From Acanthosepion pharaonis (taxonomy: Eukaryota; Mollusca; Cephalopoda; Sepiida; Sepiidae), in NCBI GenBank assembly GCA_903632075.3, contig CAHIKZ030005495.1, positions 3,059,501 through 3,123,500 of the forward strand: a DNA stretch of 64,000 bases, read 5' to 3'. Numbering within the stretch: position 1 is the stretch's first letter; every line of letters starts with the position of its first letter. A program made the translations under genes and the position numbers. Shown piece by piece: positions 32,166-42,430 of this stretch. Under the pieces are notes generated by a model that worked only from the letters and a program-made list of their open reading frames with translations, had not been told where the DNA came from and did no database searches.

Positions 32166-32315
32166 CATCCCAGAAATTCAGATGAAAATTATCGAATCGC
32201 TACTCTATGTGACACAGCAATGGAGACGCTCGGAAAAACTCATCCCAGAAATCCAGATGAAAATTATCGAATCGCTACTCTATGTGACACAGCAATGGAG
32301 ACGCTCGGAAAAACT
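32166..32315 (+). repeat. 75-bp tandem duplication (2 units)
   Basis: The unit from catcccagaaat to gctcggaaaaact is repeated exactly once more (starts 32166 and 32241) with a single t/c difference seen, so the duplication is recent. Confidence 0.95.
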
Positions 32316-33139
32316 ACGTTTAAAAAAGAAATTATGAAGGCCGGAGAACAAAACGATCGAAAAGTTGTGAAAAAAACAACAACGATGGAGAAAATTGTCT
32401 GTATGAAAATAGTGCAAATAATGGTAACTCTTATCCCAGAAATCCAGACAGAAAGTATCTCTGATACATATTTTTACTTTTCTGGTAGTCTAAGCCCATA
32501 TATATATCGGAGATAATGGCAGAGTGTCCTGCGCGTATTAAATAACTTAATCATGATTGGGGTATTTTATAAAAAAATTGTTACCATTTGAGATGTAAAT
32601 ACCTGATTAACTACATTATTTAAACAGACTTATAGTTGAGGAAAATAAGATTTATTCATCAAAATTTGAATGAGAAATTTAAAAGTATTCGGATTTTATG
32701 ACCGATTTCTAAGTTTTCACTAGTTTTCAGTATGGGTTTTTTTTTTCATCGTCTTTAAAACTTGAACGAGCTCAGCTGCTTGTATGTTTTCATTCGCAAA
32801 CGTTTCCTTGTGACACACTCCAAACTGACGTCGAAGGAATCAGGGTTTCCAGACTTTCTCTTCTTACGAACTTTCTGGATCTTCGTAAAAATGTTTCCCG
32901 AAATCGCTAGGCCATCCCTTCAGATACTGGTAGTCGACCAAATTATTTTGCCCTGAACAACCTTCCTCTTTGAACTATTTATGCCATCTCTAAATCTGCA
33001 TTGCAGTTGGTGTATTTTTGATAAATTCTTTCACAAATGCGCGCTGCACAGTCTACCGCTTGTCAACCCTTTACAGGTTATTTAAAGCCAGAAAATATTT
33101 TTAGATTTTTTTTTTTAAAGTAGTAATGGCGTTAGTGGT
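32316..33139. other. Mostly unassigned stretch
   Basis: 32325-32440 is a degraded copy of the CGAAACG repeat (tgaaggccggagaacaaaac, then cgatcgaaaagttgtg). Near 33065 lies a copy of the 45-nt hairpin module on minus. The rest is unrecognised. Confidence 0.45.
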
Positions 33140-33287
33140 ACAAATCTTAATAATTAACCCATAGCTGGGGAGAGAATAGGCGGTTTCATAACTTTGCGTG
33201 TAAGGGAATATAACGAACCCAACAGGTATTCGAACTCGGCTCCCCGATTAAAAATCACGAACCATTATATCATCCGCACACTCAAAC
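33140..33287 (-). mobile_element. SINE family S1, tRNA-like part of a 5S-tRNA composite
   Basis: The plus strand shows ggtattcgaactcggctccc, a reversed B-box, and aacccatagctggggagaga from the body. It joins the 5S-like unit at 33288-33403. Confidence 0.75.
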
Positions 33288-33403
33288 TTACAGCACCTCA
33301 TTTTCGCAAGCGGTCATCCTTCTAGATACTGACCAGGCTCGACGTTGCTTAACTTCGCTGATCATACGGGAACTAGCGTTTCAACCTGATGTGGCCATAA
33401 GCT
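33288..33403 (-). ncRNA. 5S rRNA-derived SINE head, second copy
   Basis: On minus: gttcccgtatgatcagcgaa, gttaagcaacgtcgagcctg, gtcagtatctagaaggatga and an aaaatgaggtgctgtaag end. It is full 5S length and joined at the same point to a tRNA-like module as at 27.1 kb. Confidence 0.85.
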
Positions 33404-33532
33404 CTACACAGTCTTGTTTGACTATGTTCGAGCAATCATTTTTTTCCAGTAATTAGCATTTCTGTAACTGAAAAGAAAAAAATTAAACGTTAAACATGTA
33501 ACTTTGACTCTGTCTATATCTCTGAGATGAGG

Positions 33533-33930
33533 TATTATGTACATTATTTACATTATTCGGACTATTGCCCTCATCTTTGTCGCCATATTTATCACAACGT
33601 TTCGGCCGTTGTACGCTCCTCAAGGACACATGGCACAGTGGATAAAAGCGTTGGTTAGATCCAGTGACAGACCCAAAGAGTGTGAGTTCAATACCCGGTT
33701 AAGGCAGTGGAGAACTTTCAGAGGGAAAATTAACAGGAGATAACTGATAGCTGACATCCATCAAACATGGCACGTGGAACTCGAACAGTCTACCCCAGTG
33801 AGCGAAATAAAAGGTTCAGTTCAACATTCCAACCACCTGAAGAAGGCCGGAGCGTACAACGGTCGAAACGTTGTGATAAATATGGCGACAAAGGTGAGGA
33901 CAATAGTCCGAATAATGTAAATAATATATG
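33533..33930. mobile_element. Foldback element (~85-bp arms) enclosing a tRNA-like unit
   Basis: The left arm acattatttacattattcgg through gtttcggccgttgtacgctc is the reverse complement of the right arm gagcgtacaacggtcgaaac through aatagtccgaataatgtaaa. The interior (about 33626-33840) begins with a tRNA-like sequence. The right arm starts with CTGAAGA-a-GGCC...GGTC-GAAAC, a hammerhead-like layout. Confidence 0.85.
33635..33716 (+). ncRNA. tRNA-like unit inside the foldback
   Basis: A-box-like TGGCACAGTGGATAA and B-box-like GAGTTCAATACC at tRNA spacing (about 33642 and 33686). Acceptor pairing is poor. Confidence 0.6.
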
Positions 33931-34063
33931 TCATTTTGAGTCGTTTTTACACATGCAGTTAAAATTTCGTGTCGTTTGAACGAAAATTAGTCAAGATGTT
34001 AGATTACGAAATTATATCAATTTTTTTCTGAAACATCTTTTAGTTTGTATATTTATTGGCACA

Positions 34064-34110
34064 TCAATTCCTTATGGGTCATTTACTGCCAAAATTTAAT
34101 TTTCTTTGAA
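34064..34110 (-). repeat. ~45-nt hairpin module, copy
   Basis: On minus TTGGCA...TGCCAA closes around gtaaatgacccataaggaat. The stem differs from other copies but remains paired. Confidence 0.6.
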
Positions 34111-34124
34111 GTAATATTAATTTC

Positions 34125-34250
34125 TTTTACAAAAATATATTGCTGGTATTTTTTTTTTTCTTTTACATAAATGTATTGCTGGTAAAATTTTTTTTACTAA
34201 GAAAATGTATTGTTGGTATTTTTACTGTAAAAATGTATTTTTAAACGTTC
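34125..34250 (-). repeat. Minisatellite related to 39.6-40.2 kb, inverted
   Basis: Four to five units of the type aaatgtattgctggtatttt, the reverse complement of the ataccagcaatacatttta unit. Confidence 0.8.
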
Positions 34251-34341
34251 ATCGTGTTTTCACCCCAGTTTGGGGCATTACGTATTTGTCCATACTTGGG
34301 ACCCTAACAGATGCCACCACCCCAGGTCAGAGTGGACCTGG

Positions 34342-34745
34342 GAACAACAAAAATTAAGAGTTGATTTTCCGCTTCTCAAAACTTCCTGATCAGAGGCCTT
34401 GCTGCTGGATGTTGTTTATCGTCACACCCAAGATCCGAAACACCTTGTACGTAGAGAATTATGATATGATTTTGCTAAGTGAGTAACTGGTTAAGTCTTT
34501 TTTTTTAAGGAAGACGTCTATGCAAGCAACAAGCTTATCGTCCGCAATTACCATCTCTTCCGAAGTGAAGACAGATTTTCCCTTCAGTGGATAAACAAGT
34601 TTGGCTCGGGTGAGCACAATTCGTTGATTAGTTTTAGCATAACAATATGAATTTATCAAGACTGACAAGAGTTTTCTCTTCAGGGTTACAATCTATAAAA
34701 ATTGGTATGACACTCGATCGAAATTGCTAAACAGATTTAATGTAA
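34342..34745 (-). repeat. ~400-bp dispersed direct repeat, copy 1
   Basis: Shares tcacacccaagatccgaaac, ttgtacgtagagaattatga, ggataaacaagtttggctcg and cactcgatcgaaattgctaa with 37020-37442. A minus frame (34668-34459) begins MSVLINSYCYAKTNQRIVLT and is common to both copies, but the copies diverge after LVYPLKGK because of a roughly 60-bp difference. I recognise no domain, so treat it as an unclassified repeat. Confidence 0.8.
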
Positions 34746-35290
34746 AAGGAAATCCTTCTTCAAAGTTTGTTGGCCGCCGGAACATAACCTCAGAGAACTG
34801 TACCAGATAACAGACACCACGTGACTTAAAGACTATCAACAGCAGCAACAACTAAAATGGATAACACATGTAAATTGAAGAAAAAATAATGTCATAATCA
34901 AGATGTTTGATTTTCCACACTAATTCGAATAAAAGGTTAATTAAATAATCTCATACAGCTTCTTTAAATAACCCTCTACTTTGGTTGGATTTATCAAGTA
35001 AACAATAGTAAAAAAGAAATAACAAAAAAGAAAATAAACTCTCTTGATTCATGTTCTTAAATAGTCTCGTCAAATCAAGACTTTCATATGGATGTTATGC
35101 ATGGTGTCAGAATCTAAAAAGTCAGCTGTATATAAGCGCTTTCCCAGATCGATTTTTAAAAATGGCTTCGATTGAGTGAAGCATTTAGATCTTAGCGAGG
35201 GCCATCTTTCTTTGAATCATGTGAACTGGCGCTAGATAATCATAAAGATCTATACCAAATAACAGAAGTAACATCCTTGTATTTTGATAG

Positions 35291-35323
<33 letters not shown>

Positions 35324-35480
35324 GTTTTTGTCAAACAGATCTTATACAATAATTTACCAATAACACATGGCCACTGGACTTTTAATAAAAAAAAATTACG
35401 AAAATAAACTCACTTGATTCATGTTCTTAAATAGTCGCGTCAAATCAAGACTTTCATATGGATGTCACGCATGGCGTCAA
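34746..35480. other. Diverged relatives of the 35.5/36.3 kb duplicated block
   Basis: Contains weakly matching segments such as agcagcaacaactaaaatgg (34843) and accaaataacagaagtaaca (35254), and a (TTA)n run at 35290-35323. No coding recognised. Confidence 0.5.
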
Positions 35481-35489
35481 AATCTTTAA

Positions 35490-35905
35490 GTATCTAAAAT
35501 GTCAGTCGTATATAACCGCCTTCCGAAATCGATGGTTAAAAATGGCTTTAAAGTATAATTAATCTGAGTTGAAACTAATATTATTTACTTTAAGTTTATA
35601 ATATCGCAGAAATGCATTTTTTAACACAACGGTAGCTTTTTATTTAATCGGGGATCATCCTTCTTCGAGCCATGTGTACTGGTGCTACACAATCACAAAG
35701 AGCCGTACCAGATAACAGAAACAACATCGCTCAAGGAGTTTCAATAGCAGCAACAACTAAAATGGCTAGCAAATGTAATTCGAAAAGACAATAATGACAT
35801 AATAAAAACGCTGACGTTTCACACAATTTCAAGCAAAAAGCTACGAAGGAAATCCCCATCAATACTGGAAAGAGCGATAACAGCTACTGGACTTGAGAAA
35901 CCTGT
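35490..35905 (+). repeat. Duplicated block, copy 1 (LTR-free)
   Basis: Runs from ctaaaatgtcagtcgtatat to ggaaagagcgataacagcta. Copy 2, at 36328-36985, is the same sequence split by an inserted LTR. Confidence 0.9.
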
Positions 35906-36154
35906 TTTGCTGAAACTTTATTTCAGTGGAATATTTTATAAATTCCAAACGATCACAGCACTGACTGCTCGGTCAATGAATGGCCAATGTTTCCTTATAA
36001 GGAAACAACTAATATTGCCATTACCATTTAGTGTCCTTGCTAATTTTATTAATGCCAAGCAGATATTTCGTCAGCTTATTAATTATTTAGCCTGTTAAAA
36101 TCTCGTAGTTTCTAATTTTATTTTATTTTTTTCTTCTCATTTTTATTTACCCTA

Positions 36155-36236
36155 TGTACATTCGGAATATTGTCCTCGTCTTTGTAGTTATCACAACGTT
36201 TCAGCTGTTGTTCTCTTCGGTCTTCGTCAGGTGTAT
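36155..36236 (-). repeat. CGAAACG-type interspersed repeat, half copy
   Basis: Reads ttcggaatattgtcctcgtc, tatcacaacgtttcagctgt and cggtcttcgtcagg, the left-arm orientation of the foldback family. Confidence 0.65.
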
Positions 36237-36295
36237 ATCGATCTGGGTAACCTACAGTAAATTCTGAACTGAACCGTTTCTTTAGTCCCCCGGAC

Positions 36296-36327
36296 GTGTG
36301 CGCGCGCGCGTGTGTGTGTGTGTGTAT
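36296..36327. repeat. (CG/TG)n microsatellite
   Basis: gcgcgcgcgtgtgtg run. Confidence 0.9.
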
Positions 36328-36985
36328 CTAAAATGTCAGCCGTATATAACCGCCTTCCCAATTCGATGGTTAAAATGGCTTTGAAGTATAATTAATCTTA
36401 GTTGAAACTAATATTATTTACTTTAAGTTTATAATATCGCAGAAATGCATTTTTAACACAGCGGTAGCTTTTTATTTAATCGGGGATCATCCTTCTTCGA
36501 GCCATGTGTACTGGTCCTACACAATCACAAAGAGCCGTACCAGATGACAGAAACAACATCGCTCGAGGAGTTTCAACAGCAGAAACAACTAAAATGGATA
36601 GCAAATGTAACTCGAAAAGAGAATAATGACATAATAAAAACGCTGACATTCCACATCACTTCAAGCAAAAGGTTGGGAAGTGTTGTAAAGTAGTTTTCAC
36701 AGCGGAGGCTTCTATTTTACTGAGTCGGCCCTAAATTAGGTTCGACGTTACGAACTTGAAATAATAGTTAATGACGCAGCAATCTAGTTGTGGGGCTCAT
36801 AATTTAATGTCCGACATCGACTGACTCACACAACTCACTGAGCTTCACTGGCAACTGCTACTACTACTACTTATCTGTGGGAGAGTCTATTTACAATAGA
36901 ACTAAGTACGTTCCGGTTTAACAGAAAGGAAACCCCCATCAATACTGGAAAGAGCGATAACAGATACTGGATTAAGACACCTATT
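36328..36985 (+). repeat. Duplicated block, copy 2 (split by an LTR)
   Basis: Matches 35490-35905 on both sides of the LTR at 36681-36923, so the block was duplicated first and the LTR inserted later in this copy only. Confidence 0.9.
36681..36923 (-). mobile_element. Solo LTR, inverted copy of the 14.34 kb family
   Basis: Starts TGTTGTAAAG and ends TTTAACA; the minus strand matches the 14341-14599 LTR. Flanks GGAAG (left) and GAAAG (right) are consistent with a 5-bp target duplication with one mutation. The uninterrupted paralogue at about 35840 (acgaaggaaatcc) shows the empty site. Confidence 0.9.
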
Positions 36986-37019
36986 TTCCCGTTTAAGAGA
37001 AAGGTTTGATAAAGGTTCC

Positions 37020-37442
37020 ACGCACCTCAAAACCTCCCGATCAAAACCTGATGCTGGATTTTATTTATCGTCACACCCAGGATCCGAAACACCTTGTACG
37101 TAGAGAATTATGATATGATTTTGCTAAGTGAGTAACTGGTTGAGTCTTTTTTTTTTTTTAAGGAAGACGTCTAATCAAGCATCAAGCTTATCGTCCACAA
37201 TTACCATCCCTTCCGAAGTGCGATGCACTCCAGTGTGGCTCTTCTTCCAGACAGATTGACCGATTTACTTTACATTTTTTTCCCTTCAGTGGATAAACAA
37301 GTTTGGCTCGGGTGAGCACAATTCGTTGATTAGTTTTAGCATAACAATATGAATTTATCAAGACTGACAAGAGTTTTCGCTTCAGGATTACAATCTATAA
37401 AAATGGTATGACACTCGATCGAAATTGCTAAACAGATTTAAT
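37020..37442 (-). repeat. ~400-bp dispersed direct repeat, copy 2
   Basis: Same as 34342-34745 but with about 60 bp extra (cgatgcactccagtgtggct and following) where copy 1 has a shorter join. Confidence 0.8.
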
Positions 37443-37521
37443 GTAGAATGTGTGTTCGAAGAAGTTTCATAAGATTTGTCTAATTTTTTCAAAACAAAAT
37501 ATCTTCAAAACAGATTTAAAC

Positions 37522-37587
37522 ATGAATAATAATAATAATTATTATTATTATTAATATTATTATCATCATCATTATTATTATTATTCA
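37522..37587. repeat. (ATT/ATC)n microsatellite
   Basis: Trinucleotide tract at the edge of a foldback. Confidence 0.9.
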
Positions 37588-37745
37588 CTATTTACATTAT
37601 TCGGACTATTGTCCTCATCTTTGTCGCCATATTTATTACAACGTTTCCGTCGTTGTACGCTCTGGCCTTCTTCAGAATGTCATGAAGAAGAAGGTCGGAG
37701 CGTACAACGGCCGAAACGTTGTAATAAATATGGCGACAAATGTGG
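37588..37745. mobile_element. Compact foldback, CGAAACG family
   Basis: The left arm tttacattattcggactatt through acgtttccgtcgttgtacgc meets its inverse after a spacer of about 10 bp (gaatgtcatg), then agaagaaggtcggagcgtac and ggccgaaacgttgtaataaa. This is the same arm as at 33533-33930 without the tRNA-like cargo. Confidence 0.85.
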
Positions 37746-38580
37746 CACCATGCATCCAGAGAGAGAAAGAAAGGCAAAAAGGGAAAAGGAAAAAAAGAAG
37801 AAAGGAAGGGAAAAAGTAATGCGAGGCGGATCATAGGCGAACACACACACGCGGCTTAAGAGGCAATAAAAAAAAGGTTATTTTGGATAAGTGGCACATG
37901 GCGAAAAGAGTGTCATTACAATGACAATGAGATTGAGTGGGTAGAGAAGTGTTATCTAAACTATTGGTACGAGAAGGCATCTTACTATCAAAACACAGGC
38001 CACCGACCAAGGGAAAAATTCCAGCGAAAATGTTATTTCGATAAGTGACGACAAGAAACAGGCGACAAAAAAAAAGACTTTTGGACAGATATGAAAATTA
38101 AAGGCCACCTGCGAGCAATCATTGACCGATTTCCCTACTCGGCCTGCGCGAATGGAATTGTGTTATCAAGAAATGTTCGCCAAAGAAAATCCACTTGAAA
38201 ACGTTAGATTTTGATAATTGACAAAACCCAGGTGTAGCTTGGAGCCTTCGCTGGATATGGAAAATTAAAATCCCACACAAGCCGTCTGGCGAATTAAGCT
38301 CTTTTCGACGAAACAAACTTTTGCCCTGCGATAATAAAATTTTGTTATCAGACACATGAACCGAAGGAAAATGAATGGAATAAGAAATGTTTTTATTTCT
38401 GCCTTGGAGACGTCAGACTGACTGAAAACTTGGAGAAAATTCTTTTCTGAGACCATGTCGGAAAACCAGCCGTCTGATGAATTGGCGATAAACTGCTTGA
38501 CAAACAGCACGTGTTGAACAAAGAGTTGTCATATTATCCGTTCATGATAACGGCGATTTAATTAATTTTTTTTAGTTAAG
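37746..38580. other. Unassigned stretch
   Basis: An A/G-rich run at 37760-37820, then sequence with no recognised domain. The motif ccgtctg(g/a)(c/t)gaatt appears twice (38282 and 38470), hinting at an old duplication. Confidence 0.4.
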
Positions 38581-38639
38581 CAAGGTATTTTTTTTTCCGA
38601 AACAAATCCGCGGGTTGTTCACGCCCGACTAAGACGTCA

Positions 38640-38990
38640 TTGGTCAAGTGGTGATCACATGACGCACGAAGGAGGAGGAAAGATACCCGACCAAGACCTA
38701 TTGGCCGAGAGTGATCACGTGACGCACGAAGAAGGCTGGTGACGCCCCCATCCAGAGTATAAGTATGAGAAGCCGCTACGAAGAAGTGGGGAGGGCAGTT
38801 CGCGCCCCGACGGCAGAGATGAGTGTCCAGTAGTTCGCGCCCCGACGGCAGAGATGAGTGTCCAGTAGTTCGGACCCTGGCGGGCAGAAGTTAGTTCGAG
38901 CCCTGACAGCAGAGATGAGTGTCCAGTAGTTCGGACCCTGACGGGCAGAAGACAGTTCGTTCGGCCCTGGCGGCAGAGATGATAGACCAA
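38640..38990 (+). promoter_or_regulatory. Promoter-like LTR region: repeated GTGATCAC boxes, TATA box, 35-bp tandem leader
   Basis: Two copies of gtgatcacRtgacgcacgaag (38651 and 38711, 60 bp apart) precede a TATA box (TATAAGTAT at 38758). About 40 bp downstream starts a tandem array of agttcgcgccccgacggcag-type units of 35 bp and shorter variants (38797, 38832, 38867, 38892, 38927 and 38953). GC content is well above the surroundings. Together with tttgggtgccgcgaccgata at 39528, which resembles an LTR-retrotransposon primer-binding junction, this suggests the 5' LTR and leader of a retroelement. No coding region follows. Confidence 0.5.
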
Positions 38991-39617
38991 GATAGCTGAC
39001 CAAGATTCACGCAAAATTTTTGGACTCCTCTTCAACCAAGAACAATTATTTTGAAGAGCGACTTAGAACCAGACGACAGAAATAAGTTTTTCGACTTTCG
39101 TCCAAAGACACACCGAAACACAAATTTCTTAGAGAGCAAACAACTTGAAGCGTTAAAACTTGCCTAGCGAAAGCGACGTGTCACAACCCACAGAACGGGT
39201 CGGGAGATAGATGCAGTCCTATCTATCGAACAACTAGACATAAAGTTTGTTACCTTTTTCTTTGATACTTTGAACTTTTTGAGTTTTCATTTTCTTTTCT
39301 TTTATGCATATTTTGTGTTATCACCCCGTTGAACTCAATTTGCATTACGGCCCCAACCCCTTTTTGATCTCGTCTGTCTAAGATCAATTCACAACGTGGG
39401 TAGGCAGACTGGAGATCAGTGCAGTTACCTTGGTAAACAGGCGTTGGAAGCGAGTTGGGAACGGCGAGGCTGATATCAAATCTAACCAGATTCCCAACCG
39501 AATCACCAAAAGGTTAGAACGTCACATTTGGGTGCCGCGACCGATACCAAGCCAGTTGGTCGTCATAGTACGAGACAACACGACTAACGCGACAGGCGAA
39601 CGTCACGTTTGGAGCAT
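38991..39617 (+). other. Probable retroelement leader, no coding recognised
   Basis: Two similar junction-like segments, gaacgtcacatttgggtgcc (39518) and gaacgtcacgtttggagcat (39599), may be degraded LTR/primer-site boundaries. No gag or pol motifs are seen. Confidence 0.35.
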
Positions 39618-40238
39618 TATAGTAAAAATACCGGCAATAAATTTTATAGTAATAATACCAACAATACATTTTATGTTAACAATACCAGCAATACATTTTA
39701 CGTTAACAATACTATTAATACATTGTTATGGCAAAAATACCGACAATACATTTTATCGTAAAAATATCAGCAATACATTTTTATAGTAAAAATAGCAGCA
39801 ATACATTTTACAATAAAAAATACCTGCAACATATTTTATGGCAAAAATACAAGGAATTCATTTTATGGTAATAATACCAGCAATACATTTTATAGTAAAA
39901 AATACCATCAATAGATCTTTATGGTAAAAATACCATTAATATATTTTATAACAAAAATACCAGCAAATCATTTTATGATGAAAAATGATGAATACATTAT
40001 CATGATAAAAAATACATTATTATGATAAAAACGATGAATACATTATTATGATAACAATGCCAGTAATAAAATTTATAATAAAAGTAACAGCATTTAATTT
40101 CATGGTAAAAATGCCAGCAATACATTTTATAGAAATAAATACCAGAAATTCATTTTATAGTAAAATATATTTTATAATAAAAGTACCTGTAATTCTTTTT
40201 ATGATAAAATACCAGCAATACATTTTATAGTAAATGTT
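39618..40238 (+). repeat. ~28-33-bp AT-rich minisatellite
   Basis: About 20 degenerate units of the type aataccagcaatacatttta followed by tagtaaa. The array resumes at 47086-47240 after the gypsy element, which therefore inserted into it. Confidence 0.85.
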
Positions 40239-40499
40239 AGTGGGTGTTACATATTTCCCCCCTTATGAAGGACGATAACTCAAAATACAATTGAGTTATG
40301 GCCCTTGTCCGCTAGTTGAACAGCGGCACTTCTGAATTTAACATGGTGACAGCTGACAAGCACGTGGAACTCATAGTTTAAATCCAAACAAATCATTGCA
40401 GTTCTCAGGCAGTAAATGAATAAAAGTTATTTTATAATATGTTAAAATACACTTGTCTTTTGTTTTTATTTATTTATTTATTTTTTCATCCTGCCATAT
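40239..40499 (+). mobile_element. Ty3/gypsy element 5' LTR
   Basis: Matches 46894-47085: both carry gaacgataactcaaaatac (g/a variant at the first base), an acggcacttctgaatt block, atggtgacagctgacaag and acacttgtctttt. It starts with TGTT. The end is inferred from the primer-binding site immediately after. Confidence 0.8.
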
Positions 40500-40500
40500 T

Positions 40501-40520
40501 TGGATAACGAGGACTCGAAC
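40501..40520 (+). promoter_or_regulatory. Probable primer-binding site
   Basis: TGGATAACGAGGACTCGAAC follows the LTR. Many Ty3/gypsy elements have TGGCGACGAGG-like sites here, so this looks like a mutated version. No tRNA match was tested. Confidence 0.5.
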
Positions 40521-41452
40521 CTTAAAATCAACATTGCAATTTCACCAGAGACACTTACGGAGATTTTACACCAAGAACAGTTTCAGAACTCACAACAATA
40601 GTTATGTTGGGGATGTGCAGAATTAATTAATTATAACTGAGAGAATCAGAAGGAATTTGTGTAGGTTGCATGACTTTCTGCATCCACAAACAAATAAATA
40701 AACGAATTTTAAATAAAATCAAAAACAAGACATATTCAATTTAGAAACCAATAAAACATTTATATACAATTCAAAGTAATATATATACAGGATATTTTGG
40801 TATATGTTACTATGGCAAAGTGTGTGTGATATTTGAGGTTTCGGTGTGTCTCTCTTAGTATTTGTGTGTTTATTTACAGTCTTTCTGGATTTGTGTTAAT
40901 ATTAAAAATGTCGATATTAAGTGTTTTTAGGAATGAGTTCTTATGGAGTGGTTTACCTTTGACTGTAATATTTCTGAATCGTTCGAACGTTGAATTTTTT
41001 ACTTAATATGTAGTGAATATAATTCACTTTGGATAAGCAAAGTTGTTTTAGATTTGCGATTCGATGTCCACAGAGTTGGTCGAGTTCAAATTGCAAGTGA
41101 GTCAGCGTTGATGTACTTTTGCGCGGTAAAGTCGTGATTTCGAGTGACGTGGAGTATGTTGGCAATTTCTCTGTGGGTGTTCGTCTCTGACTGCTTTGGT
41201 CAGTCGGCGTTTTCTTTTATATGTTTTTGAAAGTCCAAAATCGGCTCAAAGAAGTTTTGGCGCAATTTTGTTTTACACGTGAAACTTTCAGATTATTGTG
41301 TCGTTAACCAATGAAATTTGTTGATTCGCCTAGTACGGTTTTTATTGGTCGAAGTTTTCCGTACGTAGGCGTAAGATATAGACTGTTCTGTCACTAGGGG
41401 TGATAGGTAGAAAAGGACGAGTCTACAGTTACTCATAACAATGATTGCACAG
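40521..41452 (+). other. Gypsy leader region, no coding recognised
   Basis: About 930 bp between the primer site and gag. A/T-rich, with no domain. Confidence 0.4.
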
Positions 41453-42005
41453 TTCCAAAATCAACTCGAAATTTTCCGCTTTGAAACAAAGCAAAATACC
41501 AATTCAGCAGATATTTTGGCCAACATCAATGGAAAATCCGTTTTTAATTCGTAAACTTGGCACTACAGGAACACGACCATTATACGAATTATATTTTACA
41601 AAATAAGGCAATGGATTTCACCTTCACTGAAACAACGGAACAAACTCGGTGAAATATTCGGAGGAAAACATTCTTTGTTTAATATTCGATTCAATTGTTT
41701 AAAGCTAACGAAAGATGACCCTGACGATTAAATGACATTTGCTGGTCACGTCAATCGGGAATGCCAAAAATTTTAATTAAATTCCCTCACAGAAGAACAT
41801 TTTAAATGTTTGATTTTTATCGCAGGATTAAAATCTTTTAATCATGCTGATGTTCTCTCCCGACTTCATTAAAAACTGGAACAGCTTTAAAAAGACATTA
41901 TGTTAAAAGCTTTCACCACTGAACACAAGAATTTATTAAGCATAAAAAGAGACACTATTTTGATTAAAAAAAAAAAACAAACAAACAAAAGAAAAAAAAA
42001 ACGAT
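41453..42005 (+). pseudogene. Ty3/gypsy gag, capsid part
   Basis: Starting at an ATG (MIAQFQNQLEIFRFETKQ...), successive frames give FGGKHSLFNIRFNCLKL, TFAGHVNRECQKF and HFKCLIFIAGLKSFNHAD, then a KLEQL segment. This is the order found in gag of the animal gypsy elements whose RT is seen downstream. At least two frameshifts and stops. It ends at an A-rich junction where an inverted RT piece begins. Confidence 0.75.
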
Positions 42006-42011
42006 AGCTTA

Positions 42012-42265
42012 TCAATTGATGGATGCTGCAACTCCTGTCAGTCCGGTCAACATGGCGTCCATTGTCTGTTGGAAAATACCTGGTGCTGGCTTGACATAGA
42101 AGCTAAGACGGTTAAATATGAATAATCCCTTGTGGGCGTTGATAGTAAGTAGCTCTTCGGACTCCTCGTCAACTTCTAGTCTAAACATCGGAAAGATCAA
42201 CCTTTGTAAAACAAATTCCGTCGTTGAGTTTTGTGAAAAATCCTCCGGCACTGGAACCAGCAACA
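42012..42265 (-). mobile_element. Inverted duplicate of the element's own RT segment
   Basis: On minus this stretch matches plus 43890-44130 at roughly 96% by eye (SRLEV/FRLEV, DEESEELLTIN, KGLFIFNRL, KPAPGIFQQTMDAMLTGLTG). Both copies share the same frame-disrupting changes just before DEESEELL, so the duplicate was made from an already damaged template. It sits between the gag capsid and the zinc-knuckle region. Confidence 0.85.
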
Positions 42266-42339
42266 TCCACGCGAGATGGACAGGAACAGCTTTCAAAATG
42301 TTGGCATTGTAACGACTGGCATTATGCACGCTTTTGTGC

Positions 42340-42430
42340 GTCCAAAAAAAAAAAAACATAAGTGCAATATTTGTCGCCGATACGGACATAAAGAAGAATT
42401 TTACAATCCAAATTCACATAAAAATGAAAC
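42340..42430 (+). pseudogene. Ty3/gypsy gag zinc knuckle, damaged
   Basis: Encodes HKCNICRRYGHKEEFYNP. The CX2CX4HX4C knuckle of nucleocapsid is recognisable, but the last Cys is Tyr. Confidence 0.75.

Noticed and set aside
27099..33403. Functional 5S rRNA genes
   Set aside because: Both 5S-like units are diverged, lack a clean terminator and are fused to tRNA-like SINE modules.
34459..37370. Minus-strand frames starting MSVLINSYCYAKTNQ as a duplicated gene
   Set aside because: The shared part is short (about 31 residues), then the copies diverge in frame and length; no domain and no splice pattern, so called a repeat.
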